Part shown: positions 26,696 through 40,150 of the stretch, piece by piece
Position numbering within the stretch: the stretch's first letter is position 1
Layout: every line of letters starts with the position of its first letter
Assembly: GCF_022539665.2 (NCBI RefSeq)
Contig: NC_081340.1
Coordinates: 6,323,357-6,387,356, forward strand
DNA from: Daphnia carinata
Lineage: Eukaryota; Arthropoda; Branchiopoda; Diplostraca; Daphniidae
Direction: 5' to 3'
Length of the DNA stretch: 64,000 nt
Program-made: the position numbers and the translations under genes
The notes under the pieces: model-generated
What the model saw: the letters and a program-made list of their open reading frames with translations, nothing else
What the model was told of the DNA's origin: nothing
Databases searched by the model: none

Positions 26696-28296
26696 ATACA
26701 ACAATTTTGCTAAACTATTTCGACACTCAAGAACTCAATTTTTTAATTACTCCCTCATCTATTTAAAGTGTAGTAGAATGTTATAACAAGCAACAGGTTT
26801 GCAAAATGTGTGCCTAACAACCAGGCCAACTTTTCTCCTCACGTCATGGGTTGTTTGTTTAACAAAACAAGAAAAGAAACGGAAAAACGCCGACGATTTC
26901 CTTACGACTTTTCAACATTAAACAGAACGTCTGTTCACGATCCAAAAAGAGTGAGGACGATTGAGAATCAAGTCTAAAGAAATTCAACGAGTCACGGTGC
27001 CTGAAAATCTTGAGATAGGCTTCTACTAGATTCACCTTGGCAATTCAGTCGCCGTTGAGACGCCACTAGAAAAAGAAACGTTCGTACACTTTCATAAGAA
27101 ACCATTTTTTATGCCCATTTTTTTTTTCACGACTGATACAGTGTTGCCCTTGTACTGCTGTTAGATACGTTTTTAACATTGAAAATGCGCATCCCCAGTC
27201 ACAGAACGCAATTCTCGACATAACTCACGAACGAGGACGGCAGGAATCCCGACAGCCGACACTATTATCTACCTCCAAAAAGGGACTTTTCCTTTTACCC
27301 AAAGAACTTCCTTTATACGCGTTTTCAATGACTTGATGATGGAGTGATTTTTTTTTTTTTAAAGATGAAGAAAAAAAAAAATTAAAAAAGGACCCCGGGA
27401 TTTTCGTGTCAATCAACAGAACGGACCCGTGATTTACCATCTGACGCAATTATTATTTTTTTTAAACCGTGAAATGAGTCGCCCTAAACAGAGTCACGTT
27501 CGGAACCAATTGGAATTGGTGACGGGCGGTCACATGCCGCCTTTTTTTTTGTTTTGTGTTCAACGAGGCCAAATGATGAAAAAAAAAAACAAAAACAAAA
27601 GAACATTCAAAACAAACGATACGTAACACTTTTTTTTTTCTTTTATAGAGCAATGAAAGTTCAGTATATCGAACGCCATTTTCCAATTAGCTCCGCACAC
27701 AATGGGCGCGCTTCTCTTTTTTCACTTTGATCGACCTTAATTGAAAGTGATGACGGGCTCCTTTTGATCGCTTCATTTTTTTTTTTTTTTTCTGTTTCGC
27801 CTCTTTAGGAAAACGAAAGAAAAAAAAATCTTGTGCGTTTGTGTCGAGCAATTTGCAGCTGGGTCAAGTCTGGATAATTACCAATTCGTGTGTGTTGTGT
27901 GTATGTTGGTATTATACATTGTAAAGAATACCTGGCCTTCATTGCCTTTCTCTCGAGGCCGTTTTGACCACGCAAGCCATGCCCACCTATGGGCAATTCA
28001 AATAAAAACACAAGCCCAACAAGATGATGTACAAATAAAGAAAAAAAAAAGACGAGGAAAACAGATAAAAGAAAAAAAAAAGAAAATGGAGGGAGGGAAA
28101 AGAAAAAAAAAAAAAAAGAACGGGACCAGCAATGGACCTCCACATGTCGTGCATTATTTTTTCATAAAAGGCCTTCGCCCTGACCACTGATAGAATATGC
28201 ATGTAGATATACATTTCTTCCTCACACATGCAAATCAGCTACGGCAAAGAAAAATAAACAACTGCTGCAATAAAATCTGATTTTTTTTTTCCTTTG

Positions 28297-28332
28297 AAAA
28301 AAAAAATTTTTTTTTCGGGGGGGGGGGGGGGG
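28297..28332. repeat. Compound homopolymer A10-T9-C-G16
   Basis: Ten A, nine T, one C and sixteen G follow one another without interruption. The A/T part is a near-perfect palindrome and the G run could form a quadruplex. Confidence 0.9.
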
Positions 28333-29291
28333 TGGAGGGAGAATAAGTTTTAAAAAGGAGCGTTTTGGGCAGGTCCCGATAGCTTCTTCGCGTGAGAAAC
28401 TTATCTAGCGCCGTTTCTTTACCATGGAGAGCACGGAATGTCTTTCTAAAAGGTATTTCCAGTCAGAAGAAAAGCACCAACGGAACAAAACGGAGGGGGA
28501 AAACGAGGACAAAAATGCAAAAGATTGGGACCGACGTGCTGAAATACGAGACGAATTTTTCAGAGTAGGGACACTCTGTTCTTTAGCGAAACACTTGACT
28601 CTAGACGTTGTGTTTTCTGGGGGCAGAGCCTGACAGCGATGGCATTTCAATTTGGCGCATTTCTCTTGTCTTAAGTGGCTCTTCCCACGTCAAGGAGCTT
28701 TCTCCCGTCCAGTTCACAACTGGACAATTTCTTTTTTTTTTTTTTTTTTCTTTACGAGAACAAATCATAACGGGATGACACCCGACCAAAGAGGAGCATC
28801 GTCTTGATTACCAAAGAGAGAAGCAACGAAGCAAAATGCAATTCTTTAAGAAATCGGAGCTAGTAAAAAAAACAAAACAAAAATGAAAGACAACGAACTT
28901 TGAATGGTGTCATTTGTCTTTATAAAGGCCTTTTTTTTTTCTTTTCTTTTTAAGAAACTCCTCCCACATTTTTTCTGGTTAAGTACGGAGGCACCCGGGG
29001 AGTTCAGCAAAAGTCAGAAAAGGTCAACTAGACGATAGAGGGGGGTGACAACAATCCGGATGTTATCGCGTCTTTTGGGCCGATGCTTTTCCAAGAACAT
29101 CTTTGGCATTTTTCAAACAATTTCTGATCGGAAAAAAGAAAAGAAACGTGTTTACATCCAAACACACACACAAAAAAATTGGGCGTAGAGGATTCTCTTT
29201 TAATTTTCTCTCCTTTCTCAAAACAACTTGATGGGTCGGACGCCAAGTGACCGACTCTCACGCAATCCTTTGACTGCGGGTGAAGCGAGCG

Positions 29292-29326
<35 letters not shown>

Positions 29327-32300
29327 ACAATGTTATTACAGACAACTGGAACCGACAGAAGGACCCCTCTCTCATCAGACATGCATTGAAGTGGTCAGCA
29401 CTGGAAGTGCGACGAAGCAAACGCTTTCGCCCCAAAGCTCTATTCTTATGAAGCTTGACGCCTTCGTAATTAAATCAACCGACATTTTTGTTTGGTTTTG
29501 TACGACCGAAAATTTCATACAAAACACGATCTGAGGATATCGTTAAACCTGCTCCGATTTGCGCTCGACTCCCAGTATAGGATACTCGGAGTCGAGCGCA
29601 CAGATAGAGAACATGGGTAGTTTCCACATACATGAAGAAGAAGAATACCAGTTTCTTGCCGGCCTTTTTATAACTGGAACCCCAGTCGAGTCGCTGAAGC
29701 CGTGCTGTTCACACGGACTTTTTTTTTTACCTCTCTCGAATTTCCCCACTTTTTTTTTTTTTTTTTTACATAAAAGAAAAACTCAACAACAACAAAAAAA
29801 AAACTATTGTGCGTGTGTGTGTCTTTTCTCTTCAAGTGTCTACAATTACCTTTTAATGGATTTTTTTTAAGCCATTAAAATTAGACAAAAAAAAAAACGG
29901 GAAAACTGTTCATTTGAAAACGATAACGAGAGAACTGTGCTAATTTTAGTTTCTTTTTGTTTTCGCAAAGCGGATATTTCTAAACACAGTGAAGTGTTGC
30001 TTGTAGAGTCGAAAGAAAAAGGAACCAAAAAAATGGCACACGCAAACGTTCCGGAAGAGTGAAAATTCTCTTCCGTATCGATTTTTTTGTCCGTTCCGTC
30101 CTGCCCTGCCCACTACATCGAGTGAGTGTTTGTAGCGTGTGCGCGCGCACGCAAACAGAACACGTACCGGAATTGTGAAAAACAAAAACAAAAAAACATA
30201 AAACTCGGCGAGAAGATCCGTTTGACATCTTTCGGCACGTTAAAAAAAAGGGGGGAGAGTTCTCCTTGTTTATGAAAGACGTAGAACGGAGGAACCAGAG
30301 CATCATGATGTTTACCCATAGAACGGAGCATTTTGCAGGCGTAAGTATAAATAAAATTCCTTTTTTTTTTTTGCGCTGTATATACACACACCCAACCTAG
30401 TCCGTTTTGTACGCTACGTATTTATATAGTACTGGACATTGGGTCACACATCTGGCTCGCGCCATTTTCCTAAGTTCTGGTTTGCCGAATGAAGAACATG
30501 TTTTATTCTTCGAATCTCTTTATCATTTAAAGATACAAAAAAAAACTTGAAAACTGGGCGAAGAGAATGCGCTTTTCTTTGTCGTTTAGCCCCCCTCTTT
30601 GGCCGTGTAGCGTTACACCCACTTAACACACAACTAACGCCAGCGGGGACTTTGCCCGGCAAATGGCATTCCGTCATGCGATTTTCTACAGAATGCTTTT
30701 CTTTCTTGTTGATTTTTTCGAATAGCATTGAAAAAAAAAATATCATCCTCTTGAAACAAGTACAGGGAGAACACACATTTTTACTAACCTTTTAGCATGT
30801 CGTTGTGACACACGCAAAGCAAATCCTAGTGACTTGGCTAGTTCCGGTGCAAGGCAACAGGGTAGGACGATAACGCAGAAAAACTTTCCCCCCTTTTCTT
30901 CTCTTAGAAAAATTGTGACGTCACTTCCGTTTGCTGATTCCGCCCACCGATTGTTGTTGGGCTGGTTCTCTGAAATCCTGCCAAGTAAAAAAAAAAAAAA
31001 AAAAAAATCTTTAAATCATCATTCTCCTTTTTTTTTTTTAAATTAAAAATTTCTAATTTTAATTCTAGACGAGACATCTCTTGAATAACAATGAGATACC
31101 ATTGGTCCCGAAAACTAGTTTTTCTTTTTGGAGGGAGAGGGGGGGGGAATGAAAGAGGTAACAACAAACCCGTGTTTTCCTACAGGGAATCCGCTATTGT
31201 AGCAGTTAATTCCTTTAAAAACGTTTCACGACTTCTTTCTTTAACAGCCATTGTGCTTATGGACCATGTCTATTTTGTTTTTTTAGTACGGTGTTGCGAC
31301 AGACACGCAACGAGGGTGAAGGAAACGACCTGATAAATACCTGGATGCCTTATTTATTCCACGCCACCTGATCGCTCAACAATATGGAAGGGGAGGGATC
31401 AACTTTTTTTTTAAAAGAAAAAGAATTTCGTTTTTTTTTTTCTTTCAAAAATGGAAGCTTGTGGACATGTGTGAAGATGTTTGGACCACAGCCGGTCCCA
31501 TTGAAAAGCTATAAAAAGAAAAAAAAAATATATATCCCTCTTCCTTTTTTTCTAAATAAATGTTCGCCTGGAGCGTGATAGTATTCAAAAGAAATTGGAA
31601 TACAGTTTAGCATTCTACCTTCCGACACACGTCGGAGCAAAGTCGCAGAGAAATGACGTCAAAAATGTAGAAAAAGAAATAAAAAGAAAACTGAAAAGAG
31701 CTGCGTCGTTACCGCGTGATATCAAAGTGAAATGGTTGACCGTGAATAAGTGGAACACGTCCACAATCATAACAAAAAAAAAACTATGAAAATTTTCTTG
31801 AAGAATTAAATACAAATTCTTTTAATAGGATTGTAGAGAGACATGTTAAAAGATTGACTCGATTACAGTCAGGTTTCGGGACTCACGAAAAATCTGGGAA
31901 GCGAAAAAGTCGGTCAAACAACAACACCTTTAATTTTTGGCCAAGAGACCTTGCCGTCAGCTAGGTCTCGAGTGTTTGTTATCCTACTTTAAATAATGAC
32001 GGGGGTCTTAACATTCACTTGGCACAGGGCAACACGCATTTCGTTTCTTTTATCTATCCAACCCCTTTCCCCATACGAACAAGTCCTTGTCCCAGCAAAA
32101 TCACGGCAATGATGATGTTATTGTCGACCAAAGAGGTGGGTTGTCGAGTCATCAAATTTCTGTAAGAAAAACAAGATTCTTCATGTCCACCAGAAGGACA
32201 CGAAACGTTAGGGGGGTTTCGGATGACAAAAGAGGGGGGGGGGGACCATTCCGCTGGATAAAACGAATCCATACAGCACACACACAAAAGGTACGTTATT

Positions 32301-35239
32301 TTGAAAAGAGAAGGGGGGGGGGGGGGGAGTTAAAAAAAAAAAAGTGCTTTCTTAACATAAAATTGTTGGAAGGCTAAGAAACTGTTGACCTTTTCCTTAT
32401 GTTAGGCGGTTAAATTGACCCCATGGGTAATTTATTAGGATTCTCCGAATGTGAATTGTTCCAGCTGGGATCGTCAAAACAGATGACGGAGGGGTCACCC
32501 CAAACCTTTCTGATTAACAAAGAACATCCTCCTCCCTCTGTTGTAAATGTGTTGGTCAGAAAACGGAATGCCGACGACTTTTGGATGTTTTTCTCGTGGG
32601 AGCACATGCCGCCCTCTTTTAAGTTTACCTTTCGGTGGTAAATCTTTTGTGGATGCTGTGTGTGTGTATATATACAAATTTGAACGAGCCCCATGTTTTT
32701 TTTGGGGTGGGGATTCCGGAATGCGGACAGCAAATGAATTGGGAAGCCAAAGAGGGTCGTATTCAGTTGTGTCCGGGAACCGTATTTGTCAAAGCTTCGT
32801 TGTTCAATCAAAGTTTGAACGAACTTCTCTACTGAAACGGCCCTTTAAAGGCATTTCTATCCTTGTCTCATCATTTCAAATTATTGAATTTCTTTCGCGC
32901 TTGAAAAATTGTCTTTTCTCTTTTGGCTTGGATCCATCGCCGAGACACACAAGTGACGTCACTAAAGAAAAATCGACTCTGGAAAAAAAAAAAAAAATAG
33001 AGGGGGGAGTGTGTGTCGTGTCTCGTTTTTATCTTTAAAGTCGGAAGAAGAGAAGGACTGACTGAGATGAATGACCTGTTTGAATTTTTTTTTTCACCGC
33101 CAAAGTGTTGACCTCGTCTTCTTCTATGGAAACTGCCCATTTTTGCCTACGTGTCTATAAAATGTTTTTTTTTGTGTTTTTTTCCCCAAATTCTACTTAT
33201 CTTTGGAACACTTTTCTGTTTTTACTGGTCACCGGGTTCTTGTCTTTAGAGCGAAGGCGAAAATGTACAAACAAAAGTTGTTGACTATCAAAGGTGCACA
33301 AGGATTTTGCCTTATCTATACGAATATAAGATAAGATCAATCGAGTCCAGTGGGGCGAGTTTAAGTGCTCCGGACGAGTTTTTTTTTATTATTTTCTTTT
33401 ATCACCTTCACGTGACAATTTCTACACTATAAACCGTGGCCATTTTTTTTCACTTATCTCGTTCAATGTAACGATGATTTCATACCCTCTGTCACGGCTA
33501 TTTGAACAAAGATGCAACGCTGTTTCTATGCGGAAAAGATTTTTTTAAATTCTTGAAACGGTGGGGGGGGGGGGGGGGGGAGAAGAAGGCGAGAAAAAGA
33601 AAATCAAAAAAAAATTTTCATGTAAAAGAATACGACGCTCATGGGACTTTGTTTGTAAAAACATTCCCAGCAAACACCCACCCGATTTTTGTTGGCCCCC
33701 GAAAGAAATGTTTTATACAGTAAGGGCTAAACGAACGGCGGTCCAGTGTTTGACCCCCCATCAAGAAAGATGAGCCTTTTCTTATTCCATCGGTGTCCTC
33801 TTGCACAAAGTCGGGTTCTTTTCCCTCTCCCTGTTCTTTTTTTTTTTTTTATTCCACCCACACTGAATTGCTTTTTGGTGTAGCCATAAATAAAAATTGT
33901 CCACGGGATAAAAAAATGAAATTATTGGAGGGCCCCTCTTTTTTTTTTTTTTCTAAAAGTTCACACTATTATACAACCGTGTACAAATTGTGGCCGCTTC
34001 ACACGAATTGATTGGATGTCAGGGACCCGTTTCGAATTCTAAATAGAAATGACAAACATTTTAGAACGTGAGGGGGAGGGCGAAGGGAACTGAGGGGTTG
34101 AAACAAAAGAGCTTTCGGAAATCAAAAAAGGTAACCGCCATCAAGATTAGTGTTGTTTCTTGAATATTCATTGCAACAGACAAAAAGAAAACAAAAGCCC
34201 TCGCTTAATAACAGGGAAAGAAACGTTTTCTTGTCTTTTTGAAAACACAAAAATGTAGGAAGATTGAAATCGCCAGGGTAGTTGAATAGCACTAACATAA
34301 ATCACCCAGGGTGCCTTTGAAATCGAAAACGGGCGATTTGATCTCTTTTTCCCCATACAAAAAAAGAAAACATCGTTCCACACAAGAATCTTTGCTCACG
34401 CCGTGAATCCTCTACACAATAATCGTGATCGTGTAATCCAATCATCCCACCCGAATACGATGATTTTTCTCTGTTTTTTTTTCAATAACATGGCATCCAT
34501 TTGTTTTAAATCGTTTTTTGGGGTTTTTCGATCGAAAGTTATGCAAAACAGACGTGTAAACAAAAAATGGCCATGAAGTCGGAAATTCCCAGTCAAAAGG
34601 AATGAGATAATACACATGCTATCAATAGGTCAGCATTCACTCAACTGAACTGCCAACATGGCTGCCTCATCAAAGTCTAATTAAGGTAAAAAGAAAGGTA
34701 GACAGGGGGTTGTTTGCTGGCGCCTACACCTTATTTGGTTCGGTCTAAAAAAAAACGTGAATCGTTTTAACAGACTCGTGGTTTTTCTCAACCCTTCTCG
34801 TCAAATGGGAAAAAAATGGCTCCCGACAGGGGTTCCTTTGTCGTGGGGTTAAAATGGAGGGAAAACAAAGCCACCCCTGGGTTTTACATTATGTGGTCTT
34901 GTTTTTTTCTACTGGGTTTATCTTTTTCTCTCTGAATTTTGTTAAGTTTGTTTTACAAATCTTACCTCGTGATGGGGATGCTGCAACATCATCACCTTAT
35001 ACGATAGAGCACACTGAGAAAGACATGTGGCGTAGCAACACAGACATGGAGAAACATGTGATCGACGAGTTGTGTGCGATTGGCATCTTTACGACGAGAA
35101 CGCCGTCAGAGTTGTCTATTCGTTTTTAAAGTTTTTGACTTTTATTTGGAATTCCCTTGAAAGACGATGATTTCCTTGAACACAAATAATAATAAAAATA
35201 TTGATTATTTTCTTTTTGTTGTGGAATGTTTTGAAACAG

Positions 35240-38200
35240 AATTGCGTGGCGAGGGCCTTGTACGACAACATCGCCGAGACGCCCGACGAACTCGCCTTTC
35301 GCAAAGGAGACGTCCTGACCGTTTTGGAACAGAATACGAGCGGACTGGAGGGATGGTGGCTTTGCATGCTCAGAGGACGCCAGGTAAGAGAACAAAACTG
35401 AATTATCTCAGTAATTATAATTATCATAGTTCGGTGACTCACTGTTTAGCATTTGAGTTTGGAGAGGTCGAAACAATAACAACATGAATCAATTTTGAGA
35501 TGACAATCTAATGGTTGGCGGTCTAATATGGTGTCGCATTTGTTTCATTAAGGTCATGTTTTGTTAAGTCCTTGCGTTTTTCGTTTCGTTGTTCTGCTGA
35601 ACGGCACCAAATAGGATAGGAAAACTATCAGACGAGGGAAACCTATTGCGTAGAAAAAGAAACAAAGATTACCAGACGCAGTGAAACACAAAAACGAAAC
35701 CTGTCTGTAAAAGTCTTTCGTGTCCGTCCGACAGTCGCCAACTGATTAATCACCACACGCTACACATGTGAAAAAGGAAAAGAAACGAAACAAAAAAGGG
35801 GCCAACCAAAGGCAAAGATCTCCTTCCTCTGTTTGTTTTTTAGGTCCATAAGAAGAAGCCAAAGGTGATGTCATTCACTCAGTCACTCTTTGTCTCTTTT
35901 GGGGTCTCCGTCCTTCTTTTATTTTTTTTTTCCCTTCTCAGAGTTCCAATTAAACGGCAGCTGGATCGCAGGTCATTCTTGAACATGATTCATTTCGACT
36001 TGAGAATCTGATGCGATCCCAGGGAAATCTTTCTTGCTCCATCACCCTGCTGCTCTTCTTTTGGCGTGTTAGATGCCCCCCGTGCATCGTGTCCCAGACA
36101 AATATACAGTGACTAAAGAATTCGAAACACTTCTGCCCGAAAAATTCGAGAAACAGGCACGTTCGCATTCAACTTTCTTCCCTCACAGATGAGCTTGTAA
36201 ACGAGCAGAATTGTCAAGCTAAAACGGGAACGGCCTGCTCTGTCGGGGCTTCTTAAATAAAACCCACATAGAACAAAGGGAAATCAAAACTTTTAAAAAC
36301 TAAAGTGAACTTTTGGGTTGTTAACGTTTTCCAACTCTTTTTTTTCTTCTTTCTTTATGTTAGCATGTGTTTGTTATAGGATTTCTACGTACTATGTACT
36401 TGTACCGTTAGGAAATAACTTATGGTGAAATGTCTCTCTTCTTGTGTCGACCCCTGCCGCTCAATTAAGAGAGGCAGCTACCATAAAAAATAGGAAAGGC
36501 GTTATATAGAGTTGTTGTTCTATACTCTACACCGATACTAGGAAGAGAGAGGGGACGAAAAGAGAAAACCATTCAATGATCGTTCGGGAACAATATGACA
36601 AGCCGCTTCCGTTAGCCATCAAGTCCGCCCCCAATAGTGTGGTAGATTAAAATTAATGGGCTCGCCCTACACTTAAATGGGCGAACACATCATCATCCGC
36701 ATTGAATTCGAAGGGGGAGAAAATACAAACGTCAAAGCTTCCATTACAACTGGCATCCGTTCCAGCCGAATAGAATAAGAATTTACAGCAACGCTAAAAA
36801 CCACAGAAATCTTATTATTTTTAATTGAATTTGTTCGCCTTGAAACATCTATGTGTCCAACAGGGAATTTGCCCAGCCAACCGGCTGCGTCTAATAGCCA
36901 GGGTGTACGACACTGGCGGCGGAGTATCCGGAGGAGTCATTGGGGATTTCAGCAATGTTTCTTATCCGGCCGCATCATCACCTGGGCTGAATAGTAGTGG
37001 TGGAAGCAGTTCGAGTAGCAGCTCTAGTTCCAGTAGTAGCAGCTCATCAAGTTCGAGCAGCTGCAGTAGTTCGTCCAGCATCGGCGGACGGATCCCTCAG
37101 CAACAAGCCAAAACAGGAATGCTGAGCGCTGCTGTCCGGGCCCAAAAACAAAAGCAACTGGACGCAGGCGATGAATTCCGCACTTCAAAGGTGATTTCTT
37201 TTTTTTTTAATTTCTTCTTTGGCATTAATTCGTTTTTATGGCGGCAGTTTGAAAGAAGCCTTTTTTTTTTTTACTGGATCGATTCGTTCCAGACTCCTTC
37301 TTTATCGTTGTGGACAGATGCATACAAATGTTTTACACACACAAAAAGAAAGCAAGGCGAATCAATACTGGCCGACGAACCGATGGGAATTTGAACAGCT
37401 GTGTCCTATTTCAGGCCAGCTGGGATAATTTTCATCAGGATACGTTGTAAAGATAAAAAATGATGCTAATTGCAGTTTTGTTTTTCAAGTCGGTGGCCTC
37501 CTTTGGTACACGTCCAGGAAATATCTTTGTCTATCCAACACCAGTCCAGCATCCAGATGCTTCACAGGATTGCTACGATATGCCCAGATCTTTACATCAA
37601 ACATTAATCCGGCAAGAATCGTCCAACTACCAAGAGCCACGTTCACATCGTCCTTTGCTGTCTACACAATCGTCCGTACCAGATGCAGCCATGTTTGCTG
37701 ATTACGACGTTCCACGACCACACAACCCCGTCAGTCGAATGGAGCCGCTTAGGACGTTATCCGTTGATAGCAGGTTTGTTTTTCCCCCCCTTTCTCTATC
37801 TCAAAGATTATGCCGTTCGTGACCAAAAGCATTTGAATAGACGTCCTTCGTTGCCCATTACGATCCATTGTTTTGCATGAATAGTTAATCGATGATGCTA
37901 TTAAAATGTCTTAACGTCAAGTTTTTTAACGATCAAAGTACCAAATGGATTTTCTTTTCTAGATACTTACAAGTTAGAGAGATTCATTCTTGTTTCTTTT
38001 TTTTTCAATCAGCTGCGAATACGATGTACCTCGTCCGACTATGGAGACTTACGATACGCCGCGCTTGGTGGCAATCAGCAACAATGGCCCGTGTGGAGGG
38101 TCGTCCATCAGTCCCCCACCTTTGCCGTTATCATCGAGTAATACGGCAACAACACTGGGAGATGAATACGACATTCCCATCGCAGCTGGATCAGCAGCCG

Positions 38201-40150
38201 TAGCCACCCGTTTTCAGAATCGCAGTGGCAACAACAATCTGTCAGACAGGTCCAGCGGCGTATCGCTCTTCTCGTCTGGCAGCGGTTCCGACGGCTCCTC
38301 CGCCATTTCCAGTGCGAACCGATCCGTCAGCTCGGAATCGCTATCGTTGTCCAGCGCAGTGGGCCGCATTTCTGGCCGGTCTAGCCGTTCCAGCATCATT
38401 GATCAACAGCCACAATCATTTGAACTCTATGACGTCCCAACTTCCAACCACCAGGTAGTCAAAGAAGCACTTCCAGCCAGTCAAGCCATTCAGGAAGAGG
38501 TTTACGACGTGCCGAAACCGGCTGCGGCCGTCGTGCCAGACGAAACGCTTTACGACGTTCCACCACCAACAGTCACGTCCATCATGGAAGACAACAGCGG
38601 GCTCGTCTACGATGTTCCACCGCCTCGTACGATGGCTGCATCCCAAGAACACAACCGGATAATAAGTCACCCGACTCCTTCTGAACAAGGAGGTGATACT
38701 TATGATAGCCCAAAACCGTTATCAGCTGACGGGACGGATAAGGTGTCCAGCGCTCCCCTGCCGCTGCCATTAGACGCTGCGCTAGATACTCTTGGTAGGC
38801 TACACGCGGAAGTATCCAGTGCTATCACCAACTTGCAGAGCTTTAGTGAAGCGGCATCTGGTGGTGACTGGACTGAGTTGCAGCTGCGTGTGCTCCGGCT
38901 ACGTACCTCCCTCAAGGAACTGTGCGATTTTGCACGTGGAACAATCGGAAATGCATCGCAACGAATCAAAAATGGACTCGGCGATGAAGGTGTCACCATC
39001 CGATTGATACGACTCATAAGGCCGCTTCAAGATGCCAACACCATCGTCCAGAAAAGTTCACAGAGTTGGACGGATCTCTTTACCACCCGGCTGGGAACCA
39101 ATAACGAAAACGAAGCAGAACTTGACCAGCTGTTGGCTTGTTGCCGCAACTTGGGCGATGATATGCGACAGGTAATGATCGTTACCCATCAACTCGAGCG
39201 TGACTTGAGTTCTTAACATGGCCGTTGTTTCACAATCGTAAATGTTAGTTTGAAAGACAAGGCCCCACTAGGGGAAACGGAAATCGGTTTACGTTCAGAG
39301 AAGCAGAACCGACATTTCCTGTTTGGAATAATGGAATAATAATTTTCTTTTTTCTTGTTTCTTTTCTTCTCATAGGTCGTCGTGTTCATTCAAAGCAATG
39401 GCCATCTTCTCTTTGACAAAAATAAAGGACAGGCTGAAATAATAAATGATGACTATGATTACGTCAATCTTGAATCGAAAGCAAAAATCGATCAAGAAAA
39501 CGAAGAGGTTAAACGTACCTTACCACACGAAATGAAAAGGGGTTTCGATGTCTTGGTTGCCCAGTCCGAAGATTTACCTGTGTTACCACACGATAAAGTA
39601 TTACAACTCACCAGAAAAAAGCTATGAAAAAAACTTAATTTCTTTTTTTGTAGGTCAGCGATAATGACCGGAACGTGGTGGAATTCTATGGAACGCAAGC
39701 CGAGACATACGCCGTTTATCTGAGCAACGCCATCGATGCCTTTATTTTGACCATTGAGCACAATCAGCCTCCTAAAGTGTTTGTAGCTTATTCCAAATTC
39801 GTCATCCTCAATGCCCACAAGCTGCTCTGCATCGGCGATACCGTTCACAGGAACGTCGGCAACGCCAAACTCAAAGCCAGTGTCCTAGAACGATCCAACC
39901 AACTCTGCCAAGTTTGTGTTCAAACAACTTTCTCAAGTGTTGGCGCTAAATTTAACTTGTCCCTTTTTTTCTCCTCCTCGATTGGCAGGGATTACAAACG
40001 TGCGTTCAGAGCACAAAAAGGGCTGGCAAGGAGTTCCCAAGTGTTGCTGCCGTTCAAGGAATGCTTGACTCCATCGTGACCGTCTCCAAATTGGCGCAAA
40101 ATCTTAAAACTTGTTTAGTTCAACCTACCATTCTAAATGGTTCAAAATGA
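35240..40150 (+). CDS. BCAR1: p130Cas/BCAR1 adhesion docking protein (SH3, YxxP substrate domain, Ser-rich bundle, FAT-like C-terminus)
   Basis: Seven exons join in phase: 35240-35383, 36864-37190, 37490-37773, 38013-39171, 39376-39597, 39654-39911, 39989-40150, 851 residues without the first exon. The SH3 domain spans exons 1-2 (ARALYDNIAETPDELAFRKG; GWWLCMLRGRQ/GICPANRL). The substrate region carries repeated Src/Crk docking sites: CYDMP, DYDVPRP, EYDVPRP, TYDTP, EYDIP, LYDVP, VYDVPKP, LYDVPPP, VYDVPPP, TYDSPKP. A helical Ser-rich-type bundle follows (LDTLGRLHAEVSSAITNLQS), then YDYVNLE, resembling the YDYVHL Src-binding site. The C-terminal exons match the FAT-like domain (FVAYSKFVILNAHKLLCIGD). 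Cas proteins sit at focal adhesions with FAK and Src and relay stretch and integrin signals to Crk. A poly-Ser tract lies in exon 2 (about 37002-37082). A 21-nt candidate microexon lies at 35844-35864. Poly(A) signal candidate 40587-40592. Confidence 0.93.
35844..35864 (+). other. Candidate 21-nt in-frame microexon inside the BCAR1 SH3-coding intron
   Basis: After a pyrimidine-rich acceptor (gtttgttttttag) there are exactly seven codons, VHKKKPK, then a GTGATG donor. Both flanking exons are phase 0, so inclusion is in frame and would give GRQ-VHKKKPK-GICPANRL, placing a basic loop in the distal loop region of the SH3 domain. Support is sequence only. Confidence 0.35.
37002..37082 (+). repeat. 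Poly-serine coding tract in BCAR1
   Basis: The tract is written mainly with mixed AGC, AGT, TCA, TCG and TCC codons and contains single interruptions by Gly and Cys. The codon mixture shows it is not a pure recent trinucleotide expansion and suggests selection for, or long persistence of, the Ser run. Confidence 0.85.

Larger units (their letters stand above)
22797..35239 (+). other. Long low-complexity interval, probable BCAR1 first intron, hosting two tRNA genes
   Basis: No protein exon was identified. Contents are many A/T runs, G runs (28317-28332, 32234-32244, 32313-32327, 33563-33580), GT, GA and CA microsatellites, and two tRNA-Arg genes on the minus strand near 26.5 kb. Short ATG-led segments with donor-like ends (28424 MESTECLSK; 34658 MAASSKSN followed by a stop) do not fit the SH3 exon phase. 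Confidence 0.45.

Noticed and set aside
34658-34690. ATG at 34658 (MAASSKSN) near a GTAAAA donor as the BCAR1 start
   Set aside because: A stop codon (TAA) precedes the donor in frame, so it could only be 5' UTR.
36072-36155. Possible 28-codon BCAR1 alternative exon starting MPPVHRVPDKYT
   Set aside because: It would need a GC donor (CAG/GCACGT) and has no similarity to Cas proteins; kept out for lack of support.
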